NCBI RefSeq assembly: GCF_026745355.1
Contig: NC_079208.1
Location: 57,701,892-57,765,891, forward strand
Length of the DNA stretch: 64,000 bases
Direction of reading: 5' to 3'
Origin: Beta vulgaris subsp. vulgaris
Lineage: Eukaryota > Streptophyta > Magnoliopsida > Caryophyllales > Amaranthaceae
Position numbers and translations under genes: made by a program. The notes below the pieces were generated by a model. That model had not been told where the DNA came from, did no database searches, and was given only the letters and a program-made list of their open reading frames with translations. Numbering within the stretch: position 1 is the stretch's first letter; each line of letters begins with the position of its first letter. Positions 32,140-45,552 of this stretch are shown one piece after another.

Positions 32140-35100
32140 TTATGCAGGCTGTGGACACTGCCCCGCGATTCTCCTTTCTGCACAGGATAGGAAAGCAAGA
32201 TTCTAAACTCAAAACACATAATTTCAACAAAAAAAAGAACTAAACACAGGCAGACATGCAACAGCCAGCAATCCCTAACCCAACATGGTCACCTGACCCA
32301 CAAGTCATTACAAGAACCCAAAATCCCACCTAACACAAACCCAGTTCCGATCCATTTATCGTATTTAATAGTCGTTTGGTTACATATAGGAGGTTCCGAT
32401 GCCAATGAAATTAACTTTCCATGGGAAGCATAAAAAATTGTTTGGGAGACTATAGAAAGTAGTAAACCCACAGGAAGTTCTACTTACCTTGGAGGGAGGA
32501 TAGGTAAGGTAATTCCTTAATCGAACTTCCCAAGAAGTAGCAGCATCTCTGATTATGTCAATCAAACAACTTTAGTAATCCCCATTGCCGGGAACACTGA
32601 CTTCCCATGTTTGATGTCAACCAAACAAGCAAATACCAATTATTTTGTGTTTTTACTATTTTACATAATTTTTAATCTAACCCAAGGCTAACATGAACTT
32701 GTCCCATTTATACCTGAATTGTCACTTCTTCAGTGAATTCAGCAAAACAAAAAAGACGGACTTCTCAACAGATTAACACAGACTAGAAGATAATAGGGGA
32801 CATGAAATGTGTAGCAAAAGCGGACTAATTTCAAGATCAAAATATGCAAAGAGCTTTAGAATAATCCGTACCTCCCGCAGCAACAAGCTTTTCTACACGT
32901 GCAACAATATGCTTTCCATAAGTGTATTTCTTGAGTGCATTCAAATGAACCTTAATTCGAGATAGGATATGCTCCCTCTGCTGATCACTGCAGGTTTCCA
33001 ATACCTTCTGTACAACATAGTTCGCAAATTGGTCTTTCATCATCGCCTGGGGAATTTTTTTAATAAGAAATCAAAAATATGCATGATTATAGGTAGGCTG
33101 TGTTAGAAGTAAAAGCATCCTCCTTCACGGAGGAAGATGCCATTAAGTAGCAAGGAAAGTAGATGTTGACTACTAGAATCTCTTCATCAAAGAAAAAAAA
33201 AAAAAACAACTTAGTTAAAAGGGAAACTCATGTCATCTTCACGTATATTCAATGCTCAATGAAATGGGAAAAGAAGGCATTGAGCAAAACATGGAAACAA
33301 GGTTTGAGAAATATAACTTTTTAATTTGACAAACCTGAAGTGGCTCATTTTCATCAGTAGTGCCAAGCATCTCATTTACCAGAATTTCTCGTTCTTCTGC
33401 ATTACCAAAACACAGACATTTTTCAACAACATTGGACGCAAACTTCTGTTGGCTCATTTGAACTATCTTCCCAGCTAACTCCCTGATTATAGCCGTCCGT
33501 TCATGTGGCTTTCCATGTTCCAGCACATGCTGCTCAAAAGTAGGCAAAGCCATTAAGAAACAGGCAACTCAACACATGCAGATTCATTAGATGTTGAATA
33601 CTTCACTAATCAAACTTTAATAAAGAATAGATAAGCAAATTAGAAAGACCATCAAGAACACAAGCAATGAGCATATAACAGACCCAAAAACTGTCCCTTT
33701 TTTCTCATCCTCCACTATCCCTCTTCTTCTCTCATCCTCGGCACTTATGACCAATTATACTTGTATCTCAGAATTCAGACAAAAACTTTACATTTTTGTA
33801 TTTCACTTGAGCTAGAATATTTGGAACTGACTATTTATGCTTAAAGAACAGAGGAAAAAAAGGTTACATGAAGCTGCAAAGAGGTCATTGAAGCTCAAGG
33901 AGACCAACCATGGGAAGCAAACCTCAGGAGGACACTGAAGAATCGAAATAGGGCAGGACGCCACATCATTTAGGTATTAAGTTCTGACCAGCTTTGCTTG
34001 ATTCCTTAAAAATAATGTCATGTACATATCTCCCAGTGTAAGCATTTTCTCCCATCATCTCTCAAAACATCATACTTGATTTCTCCTTAAAAATAATAGA
34101 TGGTCTGAAAAAAACATTTATCTAGCATAAAATATCATCTAGTAGCCATCCCGTCCTATATATTCACTGGCCAAGGGCAAGGCTATGTTACAAACGGCAA
34201 CGATTACAAACAGCTAAAAACACATAAAACATGGGTATTAAAATTTCCACAGATGATAACCCTCATTTTCAGCAAGGCCTTCAAAATGGTTTATGACAGG
34301 CAGTTTAAACTTTAACTAGTACATATGGTAGAAATTAAGATTTTGCCATCCACAGAAGGCAACCAGCACAAATTTTGCATAAGCTCCAACACAAAATTCA
34401 CTTTTCGTAATAAACCTTGTGTTTCCAAAAACTTTTCATGTACTTCTGTGGAGAATAGAATGCTTCATATTTAATTCATTTTAAGAACCATCATGAGATT
34501 GCTACCATCACAAGACTGCTACTACAACATTCAAGTTTGTACATAGAATAGGCTAATAATGAATGTATTTCAAAGAGAGCTTTTCACTATTAGTAACTTG
34601 ATTCTAAAAATTAAAGACCCAATAATAGTCAAATTCTTGATGTGCTCATCAATTCTAGGTCCTTGATCTAAGTCCAAAAAAAATATGTGATGATACACAC
34701 CTGAACAACATAATTTCCATACTGATCTTGCGCCAACATGCTAACTGAACCCAGAATCTCATCCATAACTTTGCTCTGTGTCAGTGGCTCTTTGCAGTGC
34801 TCCAGAACTCTCTATAAGCACATAAAAAATCATTTAACTTAGTAAACTGAAAGAGGCTTCAAGTCACTGAATCTATTAAGTGTGATTCACTATAGCAATC
34901 AGCTAGTTAACCTGAATCACACGGCACCCATAAGGATGAGTTGAAAGAGTAACAACTTGATCAAAAAATGATTCAACAATAAACTGAATATGCTCTTCAG
35001 GGACACATTCAATGCACTTCTGGATAACATGATTCCCATTTTGATCACGCACGCATCGCATTATATGACCATCAAGCTCTAGAACCATTTTGATCTTTTG

Positions 35101-38100
35101 ATCCAGATCAACAACTTCAATAGCCTGTCAACCAAAAAAGATACAAGTTAGTCGGCAACATAATGAGGCCGGGAGGGGTTGGAAAAATATGTTGAGAGCT
35201 AATGATTTAATAAGGTTAGTAGAGGAGTTAAAAATATTAACAATTAAAAAGACAGCAAGAATGACTTGTACAAGATACAAATTCTTTATGGTAACACTAA
35301 AAAAAACAGTAAATAGAAAAGATATAAGACAGTTCGGTAGCAGGACCACACACTATGTCTCAAAACAATCAAGGAATAGCAGTTAGAATAAGAGATATAT
35401 GTACGTATAGCGTCCACACCATAACATGAAGTGGGGGGGGGGGGGGGGGGGGATGATACGCAAGTTAATAATACCTTCTGAATAACACGACATCCATACA
35501 TTTGCAGGCTAAGGGTCAACACATGACCATCAAGCTTGCCGGCAAGATCTCTTCTTTGAGTATCCATCCCGTGCTCAAAAAACTGGGTTTAGCACCATAT
35601 GTTGTACATTAGGACATAACAATGAATAGTTAAAGATACTAACACGCAAATCAACTTCAATATCCTAGACAATGCAACTGCGTAAAAAGAAGTGCTATTA
35701 CCTTCTGAATCACATAATTTCCGAACACATCAGTCATTAAGGAAAGAGCTTGGGGAATAATTTCTTCAAACACCATATTTTTCTCTTCAGTTGAAGCAGT
35801 TTCAAGTTTTTGCTGGATGAAACGACTTCCATACTGATCGGCACTGTTCATATAGGATGATCGATTAAAAAAGCTAATATGGCAGGTTACCCCCAAAAGA
35901 TGATATGAACATCACATACCTGAACTCAACAACATGGCCAGCAATTTCTGAAAGCTCAAAGCACTTTGTCTTATTACTCTTAAACTCCTCCAAAAGCGAG
36001 GATCCAAAAGTGCCATCCAAGTGCCAAGGTGCCATGGCACCACTCCCTAGATTTCTCATTGCAGAAGGATATCGCATACTATAATCATTGTGCCTAATAG
36101 GACTACCTGCTCCACCGGGCGAATTTGGAATAACAGGACTGGTCAGTGGACTTCCAGGATATCCCATGCCCACCCCATATGCATGATTCCCATAGTAACC
36201 ATGATTAGAACCACCAGATTTGTTTCCCATAGGAGCCCCAAACTGTGATTTCTGAGGAGACATTACAGATCCAAGATATGCCTTTTGAAGTAACTCCATA
36301 TAATACTTATCAGGAGACTGGTCATTCATAGCAGCAGCCTGTGCAGCATATTCAGCTGATCTAAGGTACTGAAGATACATAGCATCTGCAAGAGAGGCCT
36401 GCAGAGCATTTCCGGACATAGGATTTCCTAACCGACCAGATTCTGCAGAAGCTGTCAAATTCTGTCCAGAAGGCATACCACCAGCCATAACTCTTGAATC
36501 AAGCCCATGGACTCCCATAGCCGAAGCTGCAGCAACATTCTCCAGTAATGGGGGGAGATTGAAGTTGCCAAGTTGGTTTCCCATCATAGATGGGACAGGT
36601 GAGTTCAAGGAAAACCCACTCAAGCCATAATTTGCATATGATGAGCTATTTCCATCCATATGAGTATAATGAGGAGACAAGCCGCCTCCGTTTAGATAGG
36701 ATGGAGATGATCCCTTAGAATATGGGACACCAGAACTAAAACCAGGCTTTGGACGCTCAGCCTGGGGGCTCCTCAGATCAGAGCCACCCATATTACCTCT
36801 AGCAGCTGGGTGAGTAGCAGATGGCATATGCAAATGACTCGAATCAGACTTATTCATATATGATGAATGTTGCTTAACATGCTCATGACCACTTGGCATA
36901 TTGAACATATAGTTTTGACTATCAGAACCGTCTTGTTCAATCTGTGATGGCAAATGAATTCCATTGTCAAGATTACCGTTTGTCTTGAGATTCATGCCAG
37001 AGAAAGCAGCTACCAGATCAGAAGGGTCACTCATTCCTGATGACATGCCGTTGAATGAGTTTGGACCAGCTGCACTCTTCTTTGATGCTCCAGCTCTGCC
37101 CTCACCAATAGGTGTAGGGCAAGGACTTGGAGCTCGAGCTATATGTTGAGGATCAGGTGTAGTGCTTCTTGACAAGGATGAGCCCAATGCAGCAGCATAG
37201 GAATAGGAAGCAGGTGAAGTAAGATTCTGGGAGGCAGAAGAACCCTGAACATTTGAACCTTCACGTCTCAAAAGGGCCAGCTCAGCTTCAGCTGATCCTA
37301 ATGTCTCAACATTTTCATCAAAAGCATTGCGGCTAGCAGGACGAGAGGGGTGCCTTGAGGGAGGATTAGAACGTCCCAAATCATTCTGTCAATATAAATT
37401 TGCAAAATGAATCAGAGAACTGTAAAAAAAAGAAAGTGAACTCTTGAAGAAAAACAGAAAATAAAAACATGACAGCAAAAGACGACAGAAAGACCATAGA
37501 TATAGTTGCTACGGAAGCAGACAGAAAACTTCTACACAACAGGGATGAAAAGCATAAAACCCCTGCACACCTAGCACTTTGAGCAAATTTAACACCTAGA
37601 AAGCAAACTACGAACTTAACACCTATAAAAGCTTTAAGGAAATAGATCAAAAGATAACTCCCTAAATTTGCACCACAGAACTAGCGAAAAGAAAAGTAAC
37701 TAAATAATGTCACATACATTTACAGTGAAACTTTGTTCAAGAACGACTGTCAGTTTCAACCAACACATAAAAGGTAGTCTGCTATGGTTCACAAGACATG
37801 CACAAAGGTGGATCCAAATATGTTGATTTACTTGAAATAATAAGACTGCAATCCATCTAGTAATTATACAAACATTCCTCGAATATACATAATAACAAAA
37901 ATGTTAAACCAACTGCCAGGAGAAAATAGAAGACAAACCAATCATTAGGTTAGTGCCACAGTAAACCAGAAAAAAGAGCCAAGCACAAGGCATAAACTGA
38001 ACCATATTATTACCTGAAATATCTCCGCCAGACTCTTCTGCTTAGCGCCAAGCCCGATACCCCCGATACCCGGCAATCCTGGTAGTCCGTCCTTACCCCA

Positions 38101-38652
38101 ATCAGCTGAGCCCTGGACTTTCTCCGGATCAGCCTCCCTTTCCTCTTTCTTCGAACTAAATCCAGGGGGCATCAAATAGGGCGACCTAGCCGGCCCATTC
38201 TCGGTCTTATTCACTTTCCTCTTATCCCCAATTCCGCCCAACACCGAGCTCCCACCTTGCAATCTTTGTGCAAACCTCCAATCTTCCTTCGACAAAAGGG
38301 GCGGGGGCAACCTAGGATTTAAGTTAACATTCGAATAATAATACGATAAATACGCAGGATCAGACCTAAGCTCCTCTTCAGACATTACCCCATTGTCATT
38401 CTTACTCTGAACAAATTCAGAAAAAGCATCAGTGTTCCCAAATATCCCTCCTACTGCACTCAATGAGCCCTCCACAGTAGGAGGTGCAGAACCACTCCGA
38501 TATATATTAAGGTCGCGCTCGCGATCATCGGCGGGCTCTTGCTGCCGCCTCTGCTCACGGAGCAACATCCCTATCTCCATTTCTAATTCATCCCCATATG
38601 TTCCCTCATTGTTCCCACCAATCATTGGTCTTCTTCCCAATTCAGATAACAT
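32140..38652 (-). CDS. PUMILIO RNA-binding protein, APUM1/2-like
   Basis: Nine coding exons on minus: 38014-38652, 35920-37385, 35702-35843, 35475-35582, 34912-35124, 34701-34811, 33335-33529, 32872-33046, 32140-32177. They join to 1028 codons with consistent phases. The cytoplasmic family binds UGUANAUA-type sites in mRNA 3' UTRs to repress translation or promote decay. The N-terminus ([54 protein letters not shown]) matches APUM1/APUM2, as does [12 protein letters not shown] in exon 2. The C-terminal PUF domain begins near residue 690 ([24 protein letters not shown]). It continues through repeats such as [33 protein letters not shown] and [12 protein letters not shown]. The last exon adds only [12 protein letters not shown] and a stop; without it the frame would read on into the intron. 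A 20-base G tract (C in the transcript) lies in intron 4. Confidence 0.93.
35433..35452. repeat. Poly(G)20 tract in a PUMILIO intron
   Basis: Twenty consecutive G on plus (C in the transcript), 22-41 nt downstream of the intron 4 donor. Its length may be unreliable in the assembly. Confidence 0.8.
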
Positions 38653-39412
38653 TATCACACCCACAAACACAATTAAACTTCAAATTTTTACCTAACCCAC
38701 AAACCCTAGAAACCCTAACAACAAAATATCAAAGTTGAAAACTTTCCAAAACCCTAAACACCCTAATAACATATATATAGATTATTTACAGCTACACCCA
38801 GGTCTTAATTTATGCACTCTAATCACCTAAACACACAATAAAACTCAAAATCATATAATTATTAGTGATCAAGCATCAATCTTTTTCTTCCCAATTATGT
38901 TTTTAACTTCAACTTAATCAATAATTAACAAAATCAAAGCTGGGTAAAGAAAAAGATTATCTGGGTTTTGTTGATCGGAAGATGATCAAGCTACAGCATA
39001 CCCCATTTCTGAAAATTTCTATCACATTCCACCAAAAAAAATAAGAGAAGTTTCTGCAAAAAGAGTGAAAAATATTAGAGAGAGAAAATATTTATGGGTG
39101 AAAGAAATTTTGGTTTATAGAAGATCGGAGATGATATTTTCAACGGCTGAGATCAATTCCGGCGGCTATTTAACAAAAAGGGTTTCTTCCCCTCTTCTTA
39201 TTACAAGAACCCCTGTTTAGGGTTTTTGTATTTGATGGACTTTTTTTTGGTGAGAGAAACAACAAAAATGAACAAACAAAGAAGAGAGAGAAAGTGAGTT
39301 TAACATCAGAAAACTGAATAAATACTGCTCACCTGACTTTTTTTTTTATACTATATACTTCATAACAAACATTATTATTGTTGTTTGCTACTATCATATC
39401 AACTTTCATAAT
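38653..39412 (-). promoter_or_regulatory. 5' leader and promoter-side region of the PUMILIO gene
   Basis: Upstream of the ATG on minus. It is rich in CT/AG runs (AGAGAGAAA blocks near 39074 and 39285), as in many plant leaders. No TATA box or start site could be fixed and a 5' UTR intron cannot be excluded. Confidence 0.4.
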
Positions 39413-39903
39413 TAATTACACTAAAAAATGTTCTTAACTTTCATGATATATAATTCATTACTGTATGTTTTATTGATTTACAGTATCTACTAAATTATAA
39501 AAGAATATTATTTTGTAATATACTAATATTATAAAGGTTTAATTACACTAAAAAAAGTTCTTAACTTTCATGATATATAATTCATTAATTTATGTTTTAT
39601 TGATTTACAGTATCTACTAAATTATAAAAGAATATTATTTTGTAATATTATAAAGGTTTAATTACACTGAAACAAAGTTTGTAACTTTCATGATATATAA
39701 TTCATTAATTTATGTTTTATTGATTTACAGTATCTACTAAATTATAAAAGAATATTATTTTGTAATATTATAAAGGTTTAATTACACTAAAACAAAGTTC
39801 TTAACTTTCATGATATATAATTCATTACTGTATTGTTTTATTGATTTACAGTATCTACTAAATGATAAAAGAATATTATTTTGTAATATTATAAAGGTTT
39901 AAT
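39413..39903. repeat. Tandem repeat, about 120 bp x 4
   Basis: Four head-to-tail copies (starting near 39413, 39540, 39660 and 39780), each with AATTACACTRAAAMAARTT, CTTTCATGATATATAATTCA, TTTTATTGATTTACAGTATC and GAATATTATTTTGTAATATT. Copies 2 to 4 are nearly identical; copy 1 is slightly longer. They lie about 0.8-1.25 kb upstream of the PUMILIO start codon. Confidence 0.85.
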
Positions 39904-42900
39904 ATATACAAGGGAATATTATTATTGATGTACTTAGTAAAGTAAGCACTTTCATTTCTCCTAAAAATAAGGGTAATTGACCAAGTAATAACTGACTGAT
40001 GGAAAGAAAAGAGAAGTGGCAAAAATGCAGATAAGTGGGTTTTTTTTAGGTCTTTTTATTATTTATAAAAAAGTTTATATAGAAAAAGTATGAGAGAAAT
40101 GCCACGTCATCGCATTAGATTCGGTGGTTTTTTGTTTTTTTTTCATTGAAGCATAAATTAGTCAGACAGAAGTGAAATAATCTCCCAAAAAGAAAAAAAA
40201 GCAAGTGAATTACTGAATCATCCCTATGTATTTTTGGGTTATCTATGTTTGTAGGAGTACTTAGTTTGGGGGTTACCAAATTTTTACTTAGATATTGGGT
40301 TTACTTTTTGACCTTTTATGCATTTGTTGTTGAATCTCTCTGAGTTTTAGGAGTGTTTGGTATTTGTTGTTAACTAATTTAGGTGCTACTTTCTTTTCTT
40401 ATTGAAAATGTATGGTTATTTTGGAAGCAAATTATAGCATACCCCTAACATACTTTTTTCAAAGCCAAAGTATTGTCTAATGCCTTGTAAAGATTTAAGA
40501 ACAAAATTATTTATTTTAGGATTTTAATGATGGGTTTTCACAATATATATATATTATGACTTAAAGGATGGAATTTTATCTTAATTATGGATTATATGGG
40601 CTTAAAAAAGGGTTTATAAGATTTAAATTGTTGAAATTTACCAGTAATTTGTCTATTGATCATTCGATGTTACTTGGAGAAGACTTCTCAATAATGAAAT
40701 TTGAGTTTAAAGGTGGTATGAAGAAATTATTTATGAGCTAGGTACGTGTGATGTGCATGTCTATTACCAAGGGCTGGACATAGTGTCATGTATTGGTTTC
40801 GGAATGAAGAATATAGTATCATATTCAGAAGAATTGTTGGTAGTTTTAGACAAAATTATTTTGGACGAAATTAGCATATTTCCGTTAATAATTATGTAAA
40901 ATATTTGGTTATATATAAATTATGTATTTGTATGAAATACTGATGTAAGCATGGTGTATTATAGTTTTTATCTATTAATCATGTGAGTTTGATTAATACC
41001 GAGGACTTTATGGAATTGATGATTATAAATTATAATACTTTCATGGCTTATCATATTATATTTATTATTCTTTATGGTGGTGATCTTAATTGGATGAATA
41101 AAGGAAGTTATATCTTTATGGCATCCGCTTAATTGTTGATTATTCAACAAAGGTTAAATGTTGGAGAACTTAATAGAATTAATTTGACGTCGTAGTCATC
41201 TTTATTAATTTAAGATAAAAGAAGTATTTATTTGTTTGGTGTATTATATCAATAAATTGATGGTCTAATATTTATTAAGCATTAAGCTATTGATTACTTA
41301 AGTGAAAAGATGATGAGCAATGAAACTTTGGATTATATTTGCATATCTAGAGTATTGAGCAAGGTGGCCTGTATAACTCTTGGTGATGTCCATCGAGTTT
41401 TTCTAAGACCGCCATACTATTTAACGTGCCTTTTTTTTTTTAGTAGAAACATCATATTAGGTTTTATTTTTTAATATCGTGGATAATGTCATATCTTTTT
41501 AATATATATATATGAAATGGATGAACTTGTTCATTGATTACTTAAAACTAAATTAAAAAATTGGGTAAGTCAGTTTATAAGTCTATAGACTTAAGGGTCG
41601 TCGGACTGCTATTATATGTTTGAGTTGTTGTTATTAGTTATTTGTTTTGTAGTATTATGGTAGAATTTTCCTGGTATGTTCTTGAGCTTGTGTGTGTACT
41701 CAGCGTTGCTGGTTACATGCTTTGTGTTTTGATCATGGCTTGTACCTTATTGATCCTATGACGACTTGTTTTCACGTTAGTATTGGTTGGCGAGCAGTCA
41801 TTGGTATCGATCGATCATACATCTATTTCAGTTGGAGATCATGATGTTGGGAAGTGAAGAGTGTATATGTTATTGCTACCTTTATTTAAGTCCTTTAGTA
41901 ATTAAAGTGTTCTCAAATATTATAGAATTTATGGTTTGTTTTATTATACTTAATTAAATTCAATTGGATTTAGTTTTTTTGCCCTTAAATGATTCCAAAT
42001 TGTAATATAGTAGTATTGAATTTTTTTATTTAAAAGTAGTATTGACTTTAGTCATGGGTTGAAGTATTTTAATTATAATTACATAGCCCACCACACATTT
42101 TCGCACGTAACGGTAATATTATTTATTATTTTACAAGAAAAGAATATTTTTAAAGGAAGAGAAATATTGAGATGTTTCAAGTAACATCACCAAGTATTCT
42201 TATTAATCATTCTTTTAGCCTATGCAAATAGAATAACAAACTTTTTGAGAATACAAAGAGGACCATCTGGGATAATCAAATACTCCATACCATATTAACT
42301 AAAATTGTTTGTTAAAAAAAAAATTAACTAAAATTGTTATATTATTTTGCTATCAACCATCAAACATAATTAGGATATATCAATCAAATTGAATAGCCAA
42401 CACAAACTATAATCTAATAACATTTTAGTATAGATTTAACACCATAACAATATAGCTTTTATCTTATTTTGTTTTTAACATATACATTCACGACTTTAAA
42501 ATCTAGTAAGTAGTAACGTCAAGTAAAAAAAAGTCTTTGGTACAATTATTACACTATATATTATGGCGTAACACGAATTATGATCATATAGTGTAACCTA
42601 CTACATCTAAAACACACCAAAAAAAATAAAAGCATATTTCAAACATTGTTTTATTACTAAACTAATTAGGGTTAGAACTCAAGTCTCAATTACACAAAAG
42701 GGCCAAGGCCCCTTTTTCACCCAACAGTCGTCATTGCAACACCAACTTCCGAAATTCGAAACATAACTTTGGATTTGTCTGTCATCTATCTATTTACAAT
42801 TCATTTATGAAGCATTAACTTTATATTATTCCACTCTCATTAACACGTGAGTTTGGTAGTGAGTAACAAGGGAAAATAAAGACACCAAAACTATTACTAT

Positions 42901-43044
42901 TAGTTCTCTTTAAAATTAGGGTCCTTGCGTTGCATGCGTATCCATGTGAATGCTGTGACATCTTTGTACCAATCTCACTTAAAATTGACAGAGTGAATAT
43001 AAAAATTATAAACCCCATAGCCGCGAAAACCTACTACAAAAGCA
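39904..43044. other. AT-rich intergenic DNA, no gene seen
   Basis: About 3 kb without a supportable coding stretch, RNA gene or bounded transposon, except the poly(A) footprint at 42294-42338. Confidence 0.5.
42294..42338 (+). mobile_element. Minimal poly(A) insertion between 16-bp target duplications
   Basis: ATTAACTAAAATTGTT occurs at 42294-42309 and 42323-42338. Between them lies only TGTT followed by A residues (42310-42322). This has the same architecture as the footprints at 3222 and 30268. Confidence 0.6.
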
Positions 43045-43335
43045 GTATATGGTGGAGGGATGGTAAGCATCTAACTATTAGAGATTTATCAAATATCGTA
43101 TAGAGGGATGATAATATAAACATCTAACGGTTAGATGTGTTAAATCTAAGTTTCCGTATAACAAATAATGTTTGTGTATATTACATATATTGTTTGTGTT
43201 GTTTTCCTCATATTTGTTATAAGAAAAACAAACAATATTGTTACATACACAAACAATATTTGTTATATACAAAAACAACATTTATTACACGAAAACTTGT
43301 GTTAGATATATCTAACTGTTAGAGATTTATCAAAC
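43045..43335. repeat. Inverted-repeat segment
   Basis: ATCTAAC(T/G)(A/G)TTAG(A)G blocks at both ends and complementary phrases TATAACAAATAATGTTTGTG / CAAACAATATTTGTTATA in the middle give a fold-back structure. It resembles a MITE, but clean ends and a target duplication were not found. Confidence 0.4.
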
Positions 43336-43513
43336 CTCATATATGATGGTCAGTTGGTCACTGGTAAGGGACTATTACTTATTTTTGTACTTTCTGTTTT
43401 ATTTTCTAATTATTTTTTTAATTAAATAAAAAAAATAAAGAAATATATATAATAGAATAGGAATTCTCTTATCCCATTTGTAAAGACCTCATTTCATAAC
43501 TATCCATGGTTGT

Positions 43514-44434
43514 TAGGGGTGAAATTAAGTTCGGTGTGCAGTTTGGATTATGATTTAATCCAATCCGAATAAAATTTGGATTTCAAATTTTCAATCTGAA
43601 TCCAAACCAATTAGGGGTTGAATCCGATCCAATCCAATCCGAAATTTCATATTGTAGATTGGATCCGATCCGAAAATCCGATTTTCTTAAAACTCGAGTT
43701 TTTCGATGAAATAAATTAAGCACAACAACACCCTAATAGATTTAGGAAATGAGGAATTAAGTACAATTAGTGTTTTAGGGGAAAGATTGAAGTGCTATGT
43801 GTATTGGGCTATGGAGTAGGTTTTTTTATAATAAAAATCAGTTAAGCATTTAAACCCAATCCCGGTACATAATACAAGGCATATTACTATTCGGTTATAT
43901 TGGATTTTTGGATCCAATTACCCTCAATCCAATCCGATCCGAAAATCTAATTTTTCAAAAAATCTCAATCCAAATCCAATTCAAACACAGTTCAAATCCA
44001 ATCTGAATTACTAATTCGGATTGGATTGGATTTGATTTTGGATTTTATCCGAATAACTTTCACCCCTAATGACTGTTGTGGTTGTGCTTTAGGAAATGAG
44101 GAATTAAGTACAATTAGTGTTTTAGGGGAAAGATTGAAGTGCTATGTGTATTGGGCTATGGAGTAGGTTTTTTTATAATAAAAAATCAGTTAAGCATTTA
44201 AACCCAATCCCGGTACATAATACAAGGCATATTACTATTCGGTTATATTGGGTTTTTGGATCCAATTACCCTCAATCCAATCCGATCCGAAAATCCAATT
44301 TTTGAAAAAATCTCAATCCAAATCCAATCCGAACACAGTTCAAATCCGATCCGAATTACTAATTCGGATTGGATTGGATTTGATTTTGGATTTTATCCGA
44401 ATAACTTTCACCCTTAATGGCTGTTGTGGTTGTG
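43514..44434. mobile_element. TIR element with an internal 347-bp tandem duplication
   Basis: Starts AGGGGTGAAATTAAGTTCGG and has a matching CCGAATAACTTTCACCCCT end at about 44049-44069, suggesting a hAT-type element rich in AATCCAATCCGA phrases. A block of 347 bp (43741-44087), including that right end and adjoining flank, is repeated immediately after it (44088-44434) with only a few differences. Confidence 0.6.
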
Positions 44435-45258
44435 CTTATTGGTGGATATGCACTCAATAATTTTAAAAAATCTCTAAAATTTCTATTGATAACTTTCTAT
44501 ATTTACCTTTTTCTTATTGGCAACCTTTAGTTTTTTTTTTTTTTTTAATTTCGTTGGTAACCCTTAGTTACAGTCCTAATATCAAATGTGTCATTATGAA
44601 GAAAAAAAGGTTAACTTTGGTAACTTTATTTAGAACTTAATGCCTTGATTAGCGCGCCTTAGTTTGCGTGCCATAAAAATTGTCCGCCTAAAATTTAGGG
44701 GGTCATTTTGGCCCTTAAGGATCAAATTAGAGGTCATAATTGACAAAAAAACAACCCAAAATTCCTCATTTTCTATGCAGTAAAACTCATTGAGAAAATC
44801 ATGATTTGCACGACATTAATTTTTAATGCACTTTATCAACATTTGATGGCAATTAACGTTTTTTTGCTTCATAATGTCACGCTTGACATTTATGCAATAA
44901 TTTAGGGTTACCCACGAGAATAAAAAAACTTAGAGTTATAAACGTGATAAAAAACAGAGGGTTGATAATGGGAATTTCTCTTTTTATTTTCATTACTTAA
45001 TTTTTGCTCATTCAATTTAGAGCTTTACAAAATTAGTACAAATAAGCAATGAGGAAAAAAAATAATAACAATAACCTCAAATGTACTATACGTACGGAAA
45101 GGTGTAATTACTAGTATAATACCTCCATTTTTAAGAATTGGATCATATTCCTCTTTGAGATATTTTAAATTAATAGTACCAATTCTTTTTTGGAAAAGGT
45201 GACCTATCCACCTATGTTTTGTTTAATATTTTTTCAACATACATTTATTCAACTACTT
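44435..45258. other. AT-rich intergenic DNA, no gene seen
   Basis: Nothing beyond T and A runs and short repeats was recognised. Confidence 0.5.
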
Positions 45259-45261
45259 TAA

Positions 45262-45415
45262 GAGTCTGTTCTCTTCGGCATAAAACAACTGAACTGAACT
45301 AAAATGAATAGTGATATGTGAGAGTAAAAGTATTATCCAGAGTTGAATTGAATTGAACTGAACTGAATTTAATTGAACTGAACCGAACTGAAAATAAGCC
45401 GGAGGGAACAGGCCC
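45262..45415. mobile_element. Tourist-like MITE with AACTG repeats (tandem pair, left)
   Basis: From GAGTCTGTTCTCTTCGGC to GGAGGGAACAGGCCC, flanked by TAA at 45259-45261 and 45416-45418. Contains AATAGTGATATGTGAGAGTA, shared with the copies at 45420 and 46193. Confidence 0.7.
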
Positions 45416-45419
45416 TAAA

Positions 45420-45552
45420 GGCATGTTCTCTTTGGTATAAAATAACTGAACTGAATTGAACTGAAATGAATATTGATATGTGAGAGTAAAAGTATTGTCC
45501 AGACCTGAACTGAATTGAACTGAACTGGAAATAAGTTGGGGAGAACAAGCCC
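45420..45552. mobile_element. Tourist-like MITE with AACTG repeats (tandem pair, right)
   Basis: Begins GGCATGTTCTCTTTGG only a few bases after the previous copy and ends GGGGAGAACAAGCCC, followed by TAAA. Two related elements share the intervening TAAA, so one probably inserted at the edge of the other. Confidence 0.6.

Noticed and set aside
31761..32243. 160-codon plus-strand frame
   Set aside because: It is antisense to the last PUMILIO exon and its 3' UTR and shows no known domain.
43137..43322. Inverted repeats as a microRNA precursor
   Set aside because: The arms are long, AT-rich and imperfect in a way typical of MITEs, and no known miRNA sequence is present.
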